From Candidatus Endomicrobiellum roisinitermitis (GTDB lineage Bacteria > Elusimicrobiota > Endomicrobiia > Endomicrobiales > Endomicrobiaceae), in assembly GCA_031287855.1 (NCBI GenBank), contig JAITSL010000030.1, positions 1 to 44,529 of the forward strand: a stretch of 44,529 nt of DNA. Reading direction: 5' to 3'. This document shows positions 7,742 through 16,707 of this stretch, one piece after another; position 1 is the first letter of the stretch, and each line of letters starts with the position of its first letter. Below the pieces are notes generated by a model. That model did no database searches and had not been told where the DNA came from. It worked only from the letters and a program-made list of their open reading frames with translations. Made by a program: the position numbers and the translations under genes.

Positions 7742-9139
7742 ATGAAATATCTTTTAAAACTTGTATTTACAAGACCAGTTATAACAGTTTTTGTTGTTTA
7801 TTTTGTGTTAATTATAGTTTTAAATTGGTTAGGGTATTTTTCAGTACAAAGTAGAAGTAATATTTTTAAATTATTTAAAGACAGTGCAAATGTTTTAGTA
7901 GAAGGAAAAGTTGTTTCAGAACCATATGTGTCAAACAAAGCAAAAAAGTTTATATTAAAGACTAATTCTATAAACCATATAGAAGTTAAAGAACAGGTTC
8001 TTATTAGCATGCCAGCAGGATATGTAATAAATTATGGTGATATAATAAGTGTTGAAGGCAAGCTATATAGACCAGTAAGTTCTAAGAATTCTAATTTATT
8101 TGATTATCAAAAATATTTAGAAAGAAATGAGATATTTTTTGCTTTAAGAGTTTATTCTTTTGAATATATAAGATCTCAGCCAAACATTATTAAAAAGATT
8201 TCTATCGATCTTAAAAATGATATAGTTAATAAAATAGATGATTATTTTTTATACCCTAGTTCAGCTATTTTAAAATCTTTAATTATTGGAGACAAAACTT
8301 CTCTAGATCAAAAAATCAAAAGCGTTTTTTCTGATTCTGGGGTAATTCATATTTTAGTTGTAAGTGGCCTTCATGTTGGTTTTGTTAGTGTAATAATTCT
8401 TTTTGTGTTAAAATTATTTTTTATTCCTTTAAATAAAGCATCTTTGATTAGTATACCTTTTATATCCTTTTATGTTATTTCCACAGGTGGTAACCCTCCT
8501 GCCGTAAGAGCTGCGATAATGCTTACTTGTATATTTATCTCACTTGCTCTAGACAGAGAGCCGTTGATATATAATTCAATAGTTTTGTCAGCATTAGTTA
8601 TATTAATATTTAGACCTCAGGATCTTTTTTTAGCTTCTTTTCAAATGTCATATTTAGCAACTCTTGGGATAGTTTTTTTATATAATAAAATCTTTAAATT
8701 ATTTAAAAGTGTCAAAAATTCAGTTTTAAGTTTTTTTTGTGGTGTAGCTTCAGTTACAGTTTCTGCTCAGCTTGCATTAATGCCTGTACTTATGTTTTAT
8801 TTTTCTAAAGTGTCAATAGTATCTTTTTTTGCAAATATAATAGTTGTGCCAGTTACAGGTGTTGTTTTAGGTTGTGTAATTGTGTTTTATATTTCGACTT
8901 TTTTATCTAAACATTTAGCAATGTTTTTTGCTTATATTTTAAACATTTTTGTAAGTTTTATTGTGTACATTACAACTTTTTTAGGCAGTTTACAGTTTTC
9001 ATCTATTGCAGTAAACAGGCCTGCTATTTTAGAACTTTTATTATTTTATACGTTTTTATTTTTGGTTTTCACTTTTAAAAATAAAAGTAGGATTATATTT
9101 TCTAGTATAGTTTTAAGTTTAAATTTTTTGTTTGTTTAA
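7742..9139 (+). CDS. comEC: ComEC/Rec2 competence-type DNA channel, lacking the MBL domain
   Basis: 465 residues, polytopic. An N-terminal soluble OB-like (DUF4131) region at about 55-150 is followed by the Competence domain. That domain carries the family signatures HILVVSGLHVGFV (about 203-215) and GGNPPAVRAAIML (about 248-260), and around eight later transmembrane segments. In transforming bacteria ComEC carries single-stranded DNA across the inner membrane. The C-terminal metallo-beta-lactamase-like domain found in longer homologues is absent; the frame ends cleanly after the last membrane helix. The reading frame is intact while neighbouring genes are decaying, suggesting it is still selected. 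Confidence 0.88.
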   Translation: MKYLLKLVFTRPVITVFVVYFVLIIVLNWLGYFSVQSRSNIFKLFKDSANVLVEGKVVSEPYVSNKAKKFILKTNSINHIEVKEQVLISMPAGYVINYGDIISVEGKLYRPVSSKNSNLFDYQKYLERNEIFFALRVYSFEYIRSQPNIIKKISIDLKNDIVNKIDDYFLYPSSAILKSLIIGDKTSLDQKIKSVFSDSGVIHILVVSGLHVGFVSVIILFVLKLFFIPLNKASLISIPFISFYVISTGGNPPAVRAAIMLTCIFISLALDREPLIYNSIVLSALVILIFRPQDLFLASFQMSYLATLGIVFLYNKIFKLFKSVKNSVLSFFCGVASVTVSAQLALMPVLMFYFSKVSIVSFFANIIVVPVTGVVLGCVIVFYISTFLSKHLAMFFAYILNIFVSFIVYITTFLGSLQFSSIAVNRPAILELLLFYTFLFLVFTFKNKSRIIFSSIVLSLNFLFV

Positions 9140-9170
9140 AAACATTTAATAAAAAGTATTTGCTTTTATG

Positions 9171-9176
9171 TATAAT
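9171..9176 (+). promoter_or_regulatory. Candidate -10 box of nadK (leaderless start)
   Basis: TATAAT directly preceded by TG, in the 43-base gap after comEC. Seven bases after its last T is the A of the ATG at 9183. If used, transcription would start at the start codon. No good -35 is seen. Confidence 0.35.
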
Positions 9177-9182
9177 AAACAT

Positions 9183-10004
9183 ATGAAATATCATGTTGGG
9201 GTTATTTATAATAAGTCTAAATCAAATGCAAAAAAACTTGCACTTGAAATTTCATCTTGGCTTAAACAGAACGATTGTAAGGTTTTTGTGAGTGAGTCCA
9301 TGTCTATAAAACCTAAAAAGTTGGATTTTGTTTTGTCTTTAGGTGGAGACGGTACTATGCTTAAAGTTATAAGAACATTTTCTCCCTTGTCTGTGCCAAT
9401 AAAAGGTATTAATCTAGGTTCTTTAGGTTTTTTGACAGACACAGATACAAATGAAGTTTACGAACTTTTAAATAATATTTTTAAAGTTGGCATAAAAATA
9501 GAAAAGAGAGTTTTGTTAGCTGTTGAGTTTAAATATAAAAATAAAAAGATTAAAAAAATTGCAGCTAACGATTCTGTTGTTAGGTCCTTATCTGGAGGTA
9601 AGCTTATTTCTGTGGATGTAGAAATAGATAAAAACTTTACAGCAGAATACAAATGCGATGGTATGATAGTTTCAACCCCTACAGGTTCTACTGCTTATTC
9701 TTTAGCAGCTTTTGGTCCAATTGTTTATCCAAACCTTCCTGTTTTTATTCTTACACCTATTTCATCTCATACGTTAACTCAAAGGTCAATGCTTTTGTCT
9801 GACAGAAACAGTATTTTTTGTACAGCAAAAAACAAATATAGTAATGGTAAAATTATTGTTTCTATTGATGGTCAAGAAAATCTTACTGTTAATAACGCTA
9901 CTAAAGTAAAGTTTTCTTTATATAAAAAACCTCTTAAACTTATAAAAAATTGTAGTAAGTCGTATTTTGAGACGTTAAAGGCCAAATTGCATTGGAGTGT
10001 ATAA
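9183..10004 (+). CDS. nadK: NAD kinase
   Basis: 273 residues from the ATG at 9183; an in-frame ATG 15 bases upstream overlaps the putative -10 box. The diagnostic GGDGTML lies at about residues 54-60. AANDSVV matches the NE/D motif, and CDGMIVSTPTGSTAYSLAA is the conserved NADP-fold stretch. It makes NADP from NAD and ATP and is the only route to NADP. It is followed without gap by recN, whose GTG start comes right after the nadK TAA; the pairing nadK-recN is widespread. Confidence 0.96.
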   Translation: MKYHVGVIYNKSKSNAKKLALEISSWLKQNDCKVFVSESMSIKPKKLDFVLSLGGDGTMLKVIRTFSPLSVPIKGINLGSLGFLTDTDTNEVYELLNNIFKVGIKIEKRVLLAVEFKYKNKKIKKIAANDSVVRSLSGGKLISVDVEIDKNFTAEYKCDGMIVSTPTGSTAYSLAAFGPIVYPNLPVFILTPISSHTLTQRSMLLSDRNSIFCTAKNKYSNGKIIVSIDGQENLTVNNATKVKFSLYKKPLKLIKNCSKSYFETLKAKLHWSV

Positions 10005-11672
10005 GTGCTTACACACTTGTCAATAAAGAATTATGCTTTGATTGAAGATCTAAGTCTTAATTTTTCAAAAGGTTTTACAGTTATTACTGGCGAAACTGGT
10101 TCTGGTAAATCTATTTTAATTAAATCTATGGAGCTTGTTACAGGAAAAAGAGCAGACTTGTCTTCAATACGTTCAGGATGTAATGAGTGTGTAATAGCAG
10201 CTAATTTCGAATATAATAATTGTAAAATAACAGATTTTTTAAATCGATTTTCTATCCCTTTAGAAGATAATATAATTTTAATACGTAGAACTATAGAAGT
10301 TTCAGGAAAAAGTAAGGCTTTTATAAATGATGTTCAAGTAAGTTTGTCTGTATTATCTGGCCTTGGACAATTGCTAATAGATTTTCATGATCAATATGAA
10401 AGGCACTCTCTTTTAGATTTGGATTTTCAACTAGAAGTTTTGGATACTAAAGTAGACCAAATTAAACTTTTGCTTAATAAATGTTCTATTTTACAAGCAA
10501 ATGTTAAAAGACTAAAAGCAAAATTAGAAGCTATGAATATGTCTGAAATTGATAGATTAAGAAAGGTTGATTTATATTCGTTTCAGATTAAAGAAATTCA
10601 AGAAGCTAAACTTAGAGTTGGGGAAGATGAAGAGCTTGAAGAAGAACTACCAAAATTAAAAAATGCGAAAAAAATATCTGATTTAGCTAAAGAAGTAATA
10701 TCTATTTTATATTCTTGTGAAAATGCGACTTTAAGTAATATTTTAAAAGTAAAGAAGAATATAGAAACAATAAATACTTACGGAGCAAATACTTCAGGAG
10801 CTTTGTCTTTAATAGAACAAGCTTATTATCAGACAGAAGAGGCGTATAGAGAGATAGAATTAATTTTATCAAAAACCAAATTGGATCCAGAAATGTTAAA
10901 TAGTTCTATGGAAAGGTTAGAACTTATTAAAAAACTTAAGAAAAAATATGGCAGTACAATTGAGACTATACTAGAGTACAAAAACAAAATAGAAGAAGAA
11001 CTTAATGCTTTAAACAACTATCATGAAAATTCTTCTAAAGTCAAAGAAGACCTTTTAAAGGAAACTGAGCGCTTAACAAAAGTGTGTGAATCTATAAGTG
11101 AAAAGAGAAAAAAAGTTGCTCTAGATTTTAAAAAATTAGTCCAAGAGAAGTTATTTGACCTTGAAATAAAAAATGCTATTTTTGATATAAAGTTCGATAA
11201 AAAAGAACCATCTGACAATGGTTTTGATATAGTAGAATTTATGTTTTGTGCAAATAAAGGAGAAAAAGTTTTACCTTTAAAAAACACAGCTTCAGGGGGA
11301 GAACTTTCAAGAGTATTACTTGCTATAGAATTAGCATCTCAAATAAAAAGCGATCAAACGACAGTTTTTGATGAAATTGATACAGGTACAAGTGGTAGGG
11401 TAGGAGAAAAAATAGGAGAAAAATTGTTTGAGCTTTCAACAAAGAAACAGGTTTTTGCTATAACGCATTTAGCTCAAGTTTCTGCTTTTGCTCAGACACA
11501 TATAAAGATTTATAAAGAAATAGAAAAATCTAGGACATATACAAAGGCGGTAATGTTAAGTCAAGAAGAACATATTAAAGAAGTTGCAAGGATGATATCT
11601 GGCAAAAATGTAACTGACTCTGCTTTAGAACATGCTAGAGATTTAATATTATCATCTAGTCAGTCTAAATAA
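10005..11672 (+). CDS. recN: DNA repair protein RecN
   Basis: 555 residues, an SMC-like ATPase. Walker A GETGSGKS lies at about 29-36, long coiled-coil arms span about 160-380, and the ABC signature TASGGELSRVLLAIEL is near 426-441. Walker B QTTVFDEIDTGTSG follows, then the His switch AITHLAQVSAFA. It acts early in double-strand break repair. The start is GTG at 10005, immediately after the nadK stop, with GGAG 8 bases upstream inside nadK, so expression is coupled. Length is normal. Confidence 0.97.
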   Translation: MLTHLSIKNYALIEDLSLNFSKGFTVITGETGSGKSILIKSMELVTGKRADLSSIRSGCNECVIAANFEYNNCKITDFLNRFSIPLEDNIILIRRTIEVSGKSKAFINDVQVSLSVLSGLGQLLIDFHDQYERHSLLDLDFQLEVLDTKVDQIKLLLNKCSILQANVKRLKAKLEAMNMSEIDRLRKVDLYSFQIKEIQEAKLRVGEDEELEEELPKLKNAKKISDLAKEVISILYSCENATLSNILKVKKNIETINTYGANTSGALSLIEQAYYQTEEAYREIELILSKTKLDPEMLNSSMERLELIKKLKKKYGSTIETILEYKNKIEEELNALNNYHENSSKVKEDLLKETERLTKVCESISEKRKKVALDFKKLVQEKLFDLEIKNAIFDIKFDKKEPSDNGFDIVEFMFCANKGEKVLPLKNTASGGELSRVLLAIELASQIKSDQTTVFDEIDTGTSGRVGEKIGEKLFELSTKKQVFAITHLAQVSAFAQTHIKIYKEIEKSRTYTKAVMLSQEEHIKEVARMISGKNVTDSALEHARDLILSSSQSK

Positions 11673-11680
11673 AGGTATTT

Positions 11681-12565
11681 ATGTTAGATTATAATAAAAT
11701 TCTAAAAGATTTTATTTCTTATATAATTGTTGAGAAAGGACTTGCTAAAAATACAGCTTTAGCATATAAAGCGGACATTTTAAAGTTTGTTAGTTTTGCA
11801 AAAAAAAACAATCTGTTAATTGAAGATTTGCAACATCATGACATAACAAACTTTTTGTGGGAATCAAAGTCAAGTGGTTTAAAACCGAAGTCGGTGTATA
11901 GGCTTATAGAGTCTTTAAGACAGTTTTATAAATTTTTAACTATTGAAGAATTGTCTAAAAATAATCCAACCATTTATTTAACTGTTTCAAAAATACCTCA
12001 AGACTTACCGCAGATGCTTACTTTTGATGAAGTTGCTAATTTATTGAATTCTATAGATAATGAAAGTCAAATGAACGTTCGTAATAAGGCAATGTTAGAG
12101 TTGTTATATGCAACGGGCTTGAGAGTTTCTGAACTTGTTAACCTTAAAGTTTGTGATGTTAATTTGCAAGATTGTTTCGTAAGGGTTTTAGGAAAAGGTT
12201 CTAAAGAAAGGCTTGTCCCTTTTGGACAGAAAGCTAAAAATTTTATAGATATTTATCTTTCTAAAAGAGAACCTATTTTGAGTGTTAGTGACAATATCTT
12301 CATTTCTAGGCTAGGTAAAAAGATTTCTAGAGTAGAATTTTGGCGTCAGTTAAAAAATATAGCAAAAAATGTAGGTATAACTAAAAATATTACTCCTCAT
12401 ACATTAAGGCACTCTTTTGCAACTCACTTACTTTCAAGAGGAGCAGATATTAGGTTTGTTCAAGAGATGTTAGGCCATTCTTCAATTTCTACAACACAAA
12501 TTTATACTCATTTAAATAAAGACAAAATAATAGAACAACATAAACTGTATCATCCTAGAGGATAA
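11681..12565 (+). CDS. Tyrosine recombinase XerC/XerD
   Basis: 294 residues, the usual Xer length. The N-terminal SAM-like core-binding domain is followed by the catalytic domain. All catalytic residues are visible: Arg148 (ATGLRVSE), Lys172 (GKGSKERLVP), His240 and Arg243 (HTLRHSF), His266 (LGHSS) and Tyr275 (IYTHL). Xer enzymes resolve chromosome dimers at dif. XerC and XerD cannot be separated confidently by eye; the sequence looks XerD-like. It starts 8 bases after recN, probably the same operon. No dif-like site was recognised here. Confidence 0.93.
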   Translation: MLDYNKILKDFISYIIVEKGLAKNTALAYKADILKFVSFAKKNNLLIEDLQHHDITNFLWESKSSGLKPKSVYRLIESLRQFYKFLTIEELSKNNPTIYLTVSKIPQDLPQMLTFDEVANLLNSIDNESQMNVRNKAMLELLYATGLRVSELVNLKVCDVNLQDCFVRVLGKGSKERLVPFGQKAKNFIDIYLSKREPILSVSDNIFISRLGKKISRVEFWRQLKNIAKNVGITKNITPHTLRHSFATHLLSRGADIRFVQEMLGHSSISTTQIYTHLNKDKIIEQHKLYHPRG

Positions 12566-12580
12566 TCTTTATAATCTTGA

Positions 12581-12670
12581 TTTGTCCTTTTTTTCTAGGA
12601 GATAATGTTTTATGTGGTTTTGTAGCAAACTATGAAACAGAATCATCAGATATATACAGATGGCAAGTAA
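12581..12670 (+). pseudogene. Possible remnant of priA N-terminus
   Basis: An open stretch without a start codon reads ...GDNVLCGFVANYETESSD (within about 12594-12650). It resembles the RVLVPFG...GxVV region at the N-terminus of primosomal protein PriA, a frequent neighbour of def. The rest of any such gene is missing; the frame runs into the dead def gene. The similarity was judged from memory and is weak. Confidence 0.25.
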
Positions 12671-13165
12671 ATGAAAACATTTCCTATTATTACTATTTCA
12701 AACCCACTACTTAAACAAGTATCTGCTAATGTGGAAGAAATTACAGAAGGTACGAAAAGTTTAATTAAAAACCTCAAAACAACTTTAATATGCTCATTTG
12801 AGATGTGTCGGCATAGCTGCTGTTCAAGTAGGAATATTCAAACGTATTATTGGTGTAGATCTTTCTCAGAGTTTAAAAGAGCATGAGAGTAGTGGACTTT
12901 TAACAATGATAAATTCTATTATAACGTAGTGCTCAGGCAAGATAAGTTCAAGAGAAGGGTGTTTGAGCGTTTCTGATTTTGTTGGCAATGTTGTAAGGAA
13001 GAAGAAAATTGAAGTTGATTATTACAGACATTAATGCAACAGCACAAAAATTGAAAACTAGTGGATTTGGAGCTATAGTTATTCAACATGAAATAGATTA
13101 TTTAGTCCGAAAAGTTTTTTTAGATAGAGTAAGTAATATCGTTAAAACGGGTGTGTTAGGAAACG
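12671..13165 (+). pseudogene. def: Peptide deformylase, inactivated
   Basis: All three PDF motifs survive but in different frames. The start MKTFPIITISNPLLKQVS is in one frame. GIAAVQVG (motif 1, about 12812-12835) and REGCLSVSDF (motif 2, about 12953-12980) are in a second, which also carries in-frame stops TAG at 12927 and TAA at 13032. IQHEIDYL (motif 3, about 13081-13104) is in a third. So there are at least two frameshifts and a nonsense codon. PDF removes the N-formyl group from new proteins and is normally essential. The remnant ends just before tRNA-Arg. Confidence 0.9.
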
Positions 13166-13168
13166 AAG

Positions 13169-13241
13169 GCGCCTATAGCTTAATTGGATAGAGCATTGGC
13201 TTCCGGAGCCAATTATTCCGGTTCAAGTCCGGATAGGCGCG
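13169..13241 (+). tRNA. tRNA-Arg (anticodon CCG)
   Basis: Full cloverleaf. Acceptor GCGCCTA pairs with TAGGCGC, with discriminator G. D arm is GCTT/GAGC. Anticodon stem TTGGC/GCCAA has loop TTCCGGA, so the anticodon is CCG, reading CGG. T arm is TCCGG/CCGGA with loop TTCAAGT. CCA is not encoded; a run of seven T follows directly and may end transcription. CGG should be a rare codon in this AT-rich genome. Confidence 0.95.
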
Positions 13242-13258
13242 TTTTTTTAATAAGAGAA

Positions 13259-14143
13259 ATGATGGTTAATTTTAAAGTAAATATAGATAAACTTTATTCT
13301 ATGATGGACAAATGTAATATATGTCCAAAAAACTGTGGTGTAAATAGAAATAGGGGACAACAAGGGCTTTGTAAAACTGCAGACAAAATATTTGTTGCAA
13401 GCATAAATGTGCACACTGGCGAAGAGCCTCCTATAAGTGCAAAGTGCGGTTCAGGAACAATATTTTTTTCAAATTGTACTCTAAACTGTGTTTTCTGCCA
13501 GAACTATCCTATCAGTCAACTCGGAAATGGCAAAGAAATAAGTTTGGAGAGTTTGGTAGGCAGCATGTTAGATCTCCAAAAACGTGGTGTACACAATATA
13601 AATTTTGTTACGCCAACTCACTACAGTGCACAAATAGCAAAGGCTGTACATACTGCTAAAGAAAAAGGGTTTAATTTGCCTGTTGTTTACAATTGTAGTG
13701 GTTATGAAAATGTTGAAACACTAAAACTTTTAGAAGGTATAGTTGATATATACTTGCCAGACATAAAATATGCAGATAATGAAATTGCCTTGAAATATTC
13801 TAAAGTTAACAACTATGTTCGAATAAATCAGTTAGCTTTAAAAGAAATGAAAAGACAAGTTGGTGATTTGGAAGTTGATAAAAATACAATAGCAAAAAGA
13901 GGTATTATTGTAAGGCACTTAGTTTTACCTGGCAATATAAACAATACTAAAAATGTTTTAGAATTTATAGCTAAAGACTTATCTACAAACACATACGTCA
14001 CTTTGATGTCACAATATCATACTGCGTATAGATCAAACGATTTTAAAGAACTATCTCATTCGTTAACTCTGCAAGAGTACCAAGAAGCAGTTAGCTATCT
14101 TGAAGTATTAAAATTAAAAAATGGATGGATTCAAGACTTGTAG
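13259..14143 (+). CDS. PflX-like radical SAM protein (COG1313)
   Basis: 294 residues from the ATG at 13259 (a second ATG follows directly); upstream in-frame starts fall inside the tRNA and are rejected. N-terminal cysteines (CNICPKNCGVNR) precede the radical SAM cluster motif CTLNCVFCQN (about residues 78-87), the CxxxCxFC form with Phe-Cys-Gln-Asn typical of this family. Members resemble pyruvate formate-lyase activases but have no settled substrate. No pyruvate formate-lyase gene is adjacent. The last codons overlap the region upstream of the first M16 gene. Confidence 0.85.
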   Translation: MMVNFKVNIDKLYSMMDKCNICPKNCGVNRNRGQQGLCKTADKIFVASINVHTGEEPPISAKCGSGTIFFSNCTLNCVFCQNYPISQLGNGKEISLESLVGSMLDLQKRGVHNINFVTPTHYSAQIAKAVHTAKEKGFNLPVVYNCSGYENVETLKLLEGIVDIYLPDIKYADNEIALKYSKVNNYVRINQLALKEMKRQVGDLEVDKNTIAKRGIIVRHLVLPGNINNTKNVLEFIAKDLSTNTYVTLMSQYHTAYRSNDFKELSHSLTLQEYQEAVSYLEVLKLKNGWIQDL

Positions 14144-14204
14144 ACTTAATTTCACGTATAATATATATTGGGTTTATAAGTTGTTTATCATAGGAGTAAA
14201 AATT

Positions 14205-15425
14205 GTGAAATATGAAAATGGACTTACTTCTATTTTGCTACCTGACATAAATAGTCTTTGTGCATCGATTATTGTTTTTGTTCGAGTGGGTTCTATAGAT
14301 GAAAACCCTTGGCAAGCAGGCCTTTCTCATTTTTTGGAACATTTAATGTTTAAAGGTAGTAAAAATTACCAGGGTGATTTAATGTCTAGAAATGTTGAAA
14401 ATATGGGTGGAGAAATAAATGCTGCCACATTAAAAGAATTTACAATGTACCACATAAACATACAAAAAGATGGGGTTGAAGAAAGCATAAAAATGCTTGC
14501 TGATGCTATAGCAAATCCACTTTTCCTTCAAAATGAAATTGATATGGAAAGAAAAGTTGTTATAGAAGAAATTCAACGACATTTAGATAACCCAGGATCT
14601 GTTCTTTATGAAAAGTTTTATGGAACTCTTTATACTCAAAGTGTATTAAAAAATAGCATAATAGGAACAGCTGATGTTATTGCAAACGTTTCTCATAAAG
14701 AAATAGAGGACTATTATAAAGCGCATTATGTACCTGCAAAAATGTTTGTTGTCGTTGCAGGGAACTTTGATGAAATAAAGGTAAAAAATCTTATAAGTAA
14801 AATATTTGGCAATTTGTCTAAACAAAACGTGCCAAAAGACCCTATGTGTCTAGAAAATATGCGTGTTGGTAAAAATGTAGTTGAGTATGGCAAAGTAGAA
14901 ATTGGATATATGCTTAGCGGTTTTTTGGTAGATGATATAAAGGAAGACAATATTTATATTGCTGATTTAGCTGCAAGTGTTCTAGGAGGGGGAAAAACAT
15001 CTAGACTATATAAATCTCTTTATGAAGATAAACGTATTGTATATACTATAGATTGCTCGTTTTCTGCACATAAGGGAACGTGCAACATGTGTATTATGTC
15101 TGTTTTTGATGCTAAAAATGTTGATTCTATAAGCGCAGAAATTCAAAGACAAATAGAAGACATTATTATTAATGGTATTACATGCGAAGAATTAAATAGA
15201 GCTAAACTTTCAAGAAAAAGTTCTTGGAGTTTCTCTTTAGAGACATCTTTTGATATTGCTGAAACGTACGGTTACTGGCATTTAATGAATAAAAAAGAGT
15301 TTATAGATGAATATATAACAAAAATAGAGTCTATAACAATTGACGATATTAAAAATTTTTTTAAAAGGTTTTATTCTAAAGAAACATTTTCTAATGTAAT
15401 CTTACTACCTAAAGAAAATTTGTAA
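14205..15425 (+). CDS. M16 family zinc peptidase (active subunit)
   Basis: 406 residues from the GTG at 14205, chosen because AGGAG lies 9 bases upstream and homologues begin near (M)KYENGLT; the longer frame starting at 14121 has an unlikely N-terminus. The inverted zinc motif HFLEH is at residues 42-46 (ligands His42 and His46, catalytic Glu45), and the distal ligand Glu is in VVIEEIQRH (about 118-126). M16 enzymes degrade short peptides in a clam-shell chamber. The next gene encodes a motif-less partner, matching bacterial heterodimeric M16B pairs. Confidence 0.93.
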   Translation: MKYENGLTSILLPDINSLCASIIVFVRVGSIDENPWQAGLSHFLEHLMFKGSKNYQGDLMSRNVENMGGEINAATLKEFTMYHINIQKDGVEESIKMLADAIANPLFLQNEIDMERKVVIEEIQRHLDNPGSVLYEKFYGTLYTQSVLKNSIIGTADVIANVSHKEIEDYYKAHYVPAKMFVVVAGNFDEIKVKNLISKIFGNLSKQNVPKDPMCLENMRVGKNVVEYGKVEIGYMLSGFLVDDIKEDNIYIADLAASVLGGGKTSRLYKSLYEDKRIVYTIDCSFSAHKGTCNMCIMSVFDAKNVDSISAEIQRQIEDIIINGITCEELNRAKLSRKSSWSFSLETSFDIAETYGYWHLMNKKEFIDEYITKIESITIDDIKNFFKRFYSKETFSNVILLPKENL

Positions 15426-15466
15426 TGTGTAAGTTCAAACTTTTGTAGTTTGTGCTTGGAGGTTAA

Positions 15467-16687
15467 ATGGAAAGTTTTGCCCTAAAAAATAATATTAAAG
15501 TTGTTTTTAATAAAACAGGGGGAGTTAAAGTTGTTGCTATAAGAATTTTAACGCCAGTTTCTGTTATAGCTGAAAGTTTACACAATGCTGGCATATCATA
15601 TCTTACTTCAAAACTCATGACGCACTCTACTAAAAAATATTCTTCACAGCAGCTTGCAAAAGTTGTAGAGGATATTGGTTCTGAGCTTGTTGGATATGCA
15701 GATTATGATACAGCAGAAATAAGCATGTCTTTTCTTAGTCAATATTTTGATAAGGCTATAGAAATTCTTTCAGATGTTATTTTAAACCCTGAGTTTGATG
15801 AGAAAGAATTATCTTTTGAAAAACAAAATATAATAGCGTCTCTTGGTTCTAGAAAAGATAGTATAGGTAGAACTGCTTTAGACAATTTTATAAAAGTATT
15901 TTATGAGGATGCTTCTTATTCTAACCCTATTTTGGGCTCTAAAGAAACCATTTTAAAAATTACTAGGAATGATTTATTGCAATGGCATAAATATTCTTAT
16001 AATGCTTCAAACATTTTAATTTCAGTGGCGGGTAATATAGATAAGGATCTTGTAGAAGAATCTTTAGAAAAACATCTTTCTTTAATTCCTTCTGGCAAAA
16101 AGTTTAAAAAACCTGTATTTAGTTTAAGACATTTAGAAAATATAAAAAAAGAAATAAAAGGTAAATTTAACCAAGCATATATTCATATTGGATTTCCTGC
16201 CCCTACTTTAAATGACAGAAATTGTATTACAGTTGGAGTTATAAGTGCAGTTCTTGGCTCAAAAATGACAAGCAGGCTGTTTGTTGAGTTAAGAGAGAAA
16301 CTGGGCCTTGCTTATGAAGTAAATACTATGTATCCACTAAGAGTAGAAAAAAGTTTTTTTTCAATTTATATAGGTCTTGATAAGAAAAATATAGAACTAA
16401 CTTTAAAAAAAATTGAAGAGATTTTAAAAGATTTTTGTACAATAAAAATTTCTAAGCAAGAGCTAGAGAATACAAAAAGATATATTAAAGGTATACATTC
16501 TATGAGTAGGCAAACAGTAAGTAAACAAACTTTTTATTATGGCTGGCTTGAAATTGTTGGGCGGGGATTTAAATATGAAGAACAATATCTAAGAGACTTG
16601 GATATGGTGACTTCGGAAGATTTAATTGATGTAGCAAATAAAATGTTTTCTCAAAACTCTGTAACCATTATTGTAAACCCAGAATAA
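15467..16687 (+). CDS. M16 family peptidase homologue, catalytically dead partner
   Basis: 406 residues, the same length as its upstream neighbour. At the place of HxxEH it has SYLTS (residues 44-48): both zinc histidines and the glutamate are replaced. The C-terminal half keeps the substrate-binding region (SRLFVELREKLGLAYEVN, about residues 272-289). In known M16B heterodimers the inactive subunit supplies an Arg/Tyr pair in this C-terminal half for substrate binding. GGAGG sits 5 bases before the ATG. It is probably co-transcribed with the active subunit. Confidence 0.9.
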   Translation: MESFALKNNIKVVFNKTGGVKVVAIRILTPVSVIAESLHNAGISYLTSKLMTHSTKKYSSQQLAKVVEDIGSELVGYADYDTAEISMSFLSQYFDKAIEILSDVILNPEFDEKELSFEKQNIIASLGSRKDSIGRTALDNFIKVFYEDASYSNPILGSKETILKITRNDLLQWHKYSYNASNILISVAGNIDKDLVEESLEKHLSLIPSGKKFKKPVFSLRHLENIKKEIKGKFNQAYIHIGFPAPTLNDRNCITVGVISAVLGSKMTSRLFVELREKLGLAYEVNTMYPLRVEKSFFSIYIGLDKKNIELTLKKIEEILKDFCTIKISKQELENTKRYIKGIHSMSRQTVSKQTFYYGWLEIVGRGFKYEEQYLRDLDMVTSEDLIDVANKMFSQNSVTIIVNPE

Positions 16688-16707
16688 AAAGATATGGCGG
16701 TTTTCAA

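Noticed and set aside
7742-9139. comEC as a 3'-truncated pseudogene
   Set aside because: The frame ends cleanly after the membrane domain with no trace of an MBL domain downstream; domain-only ComEC proteins are known in other bacteria.
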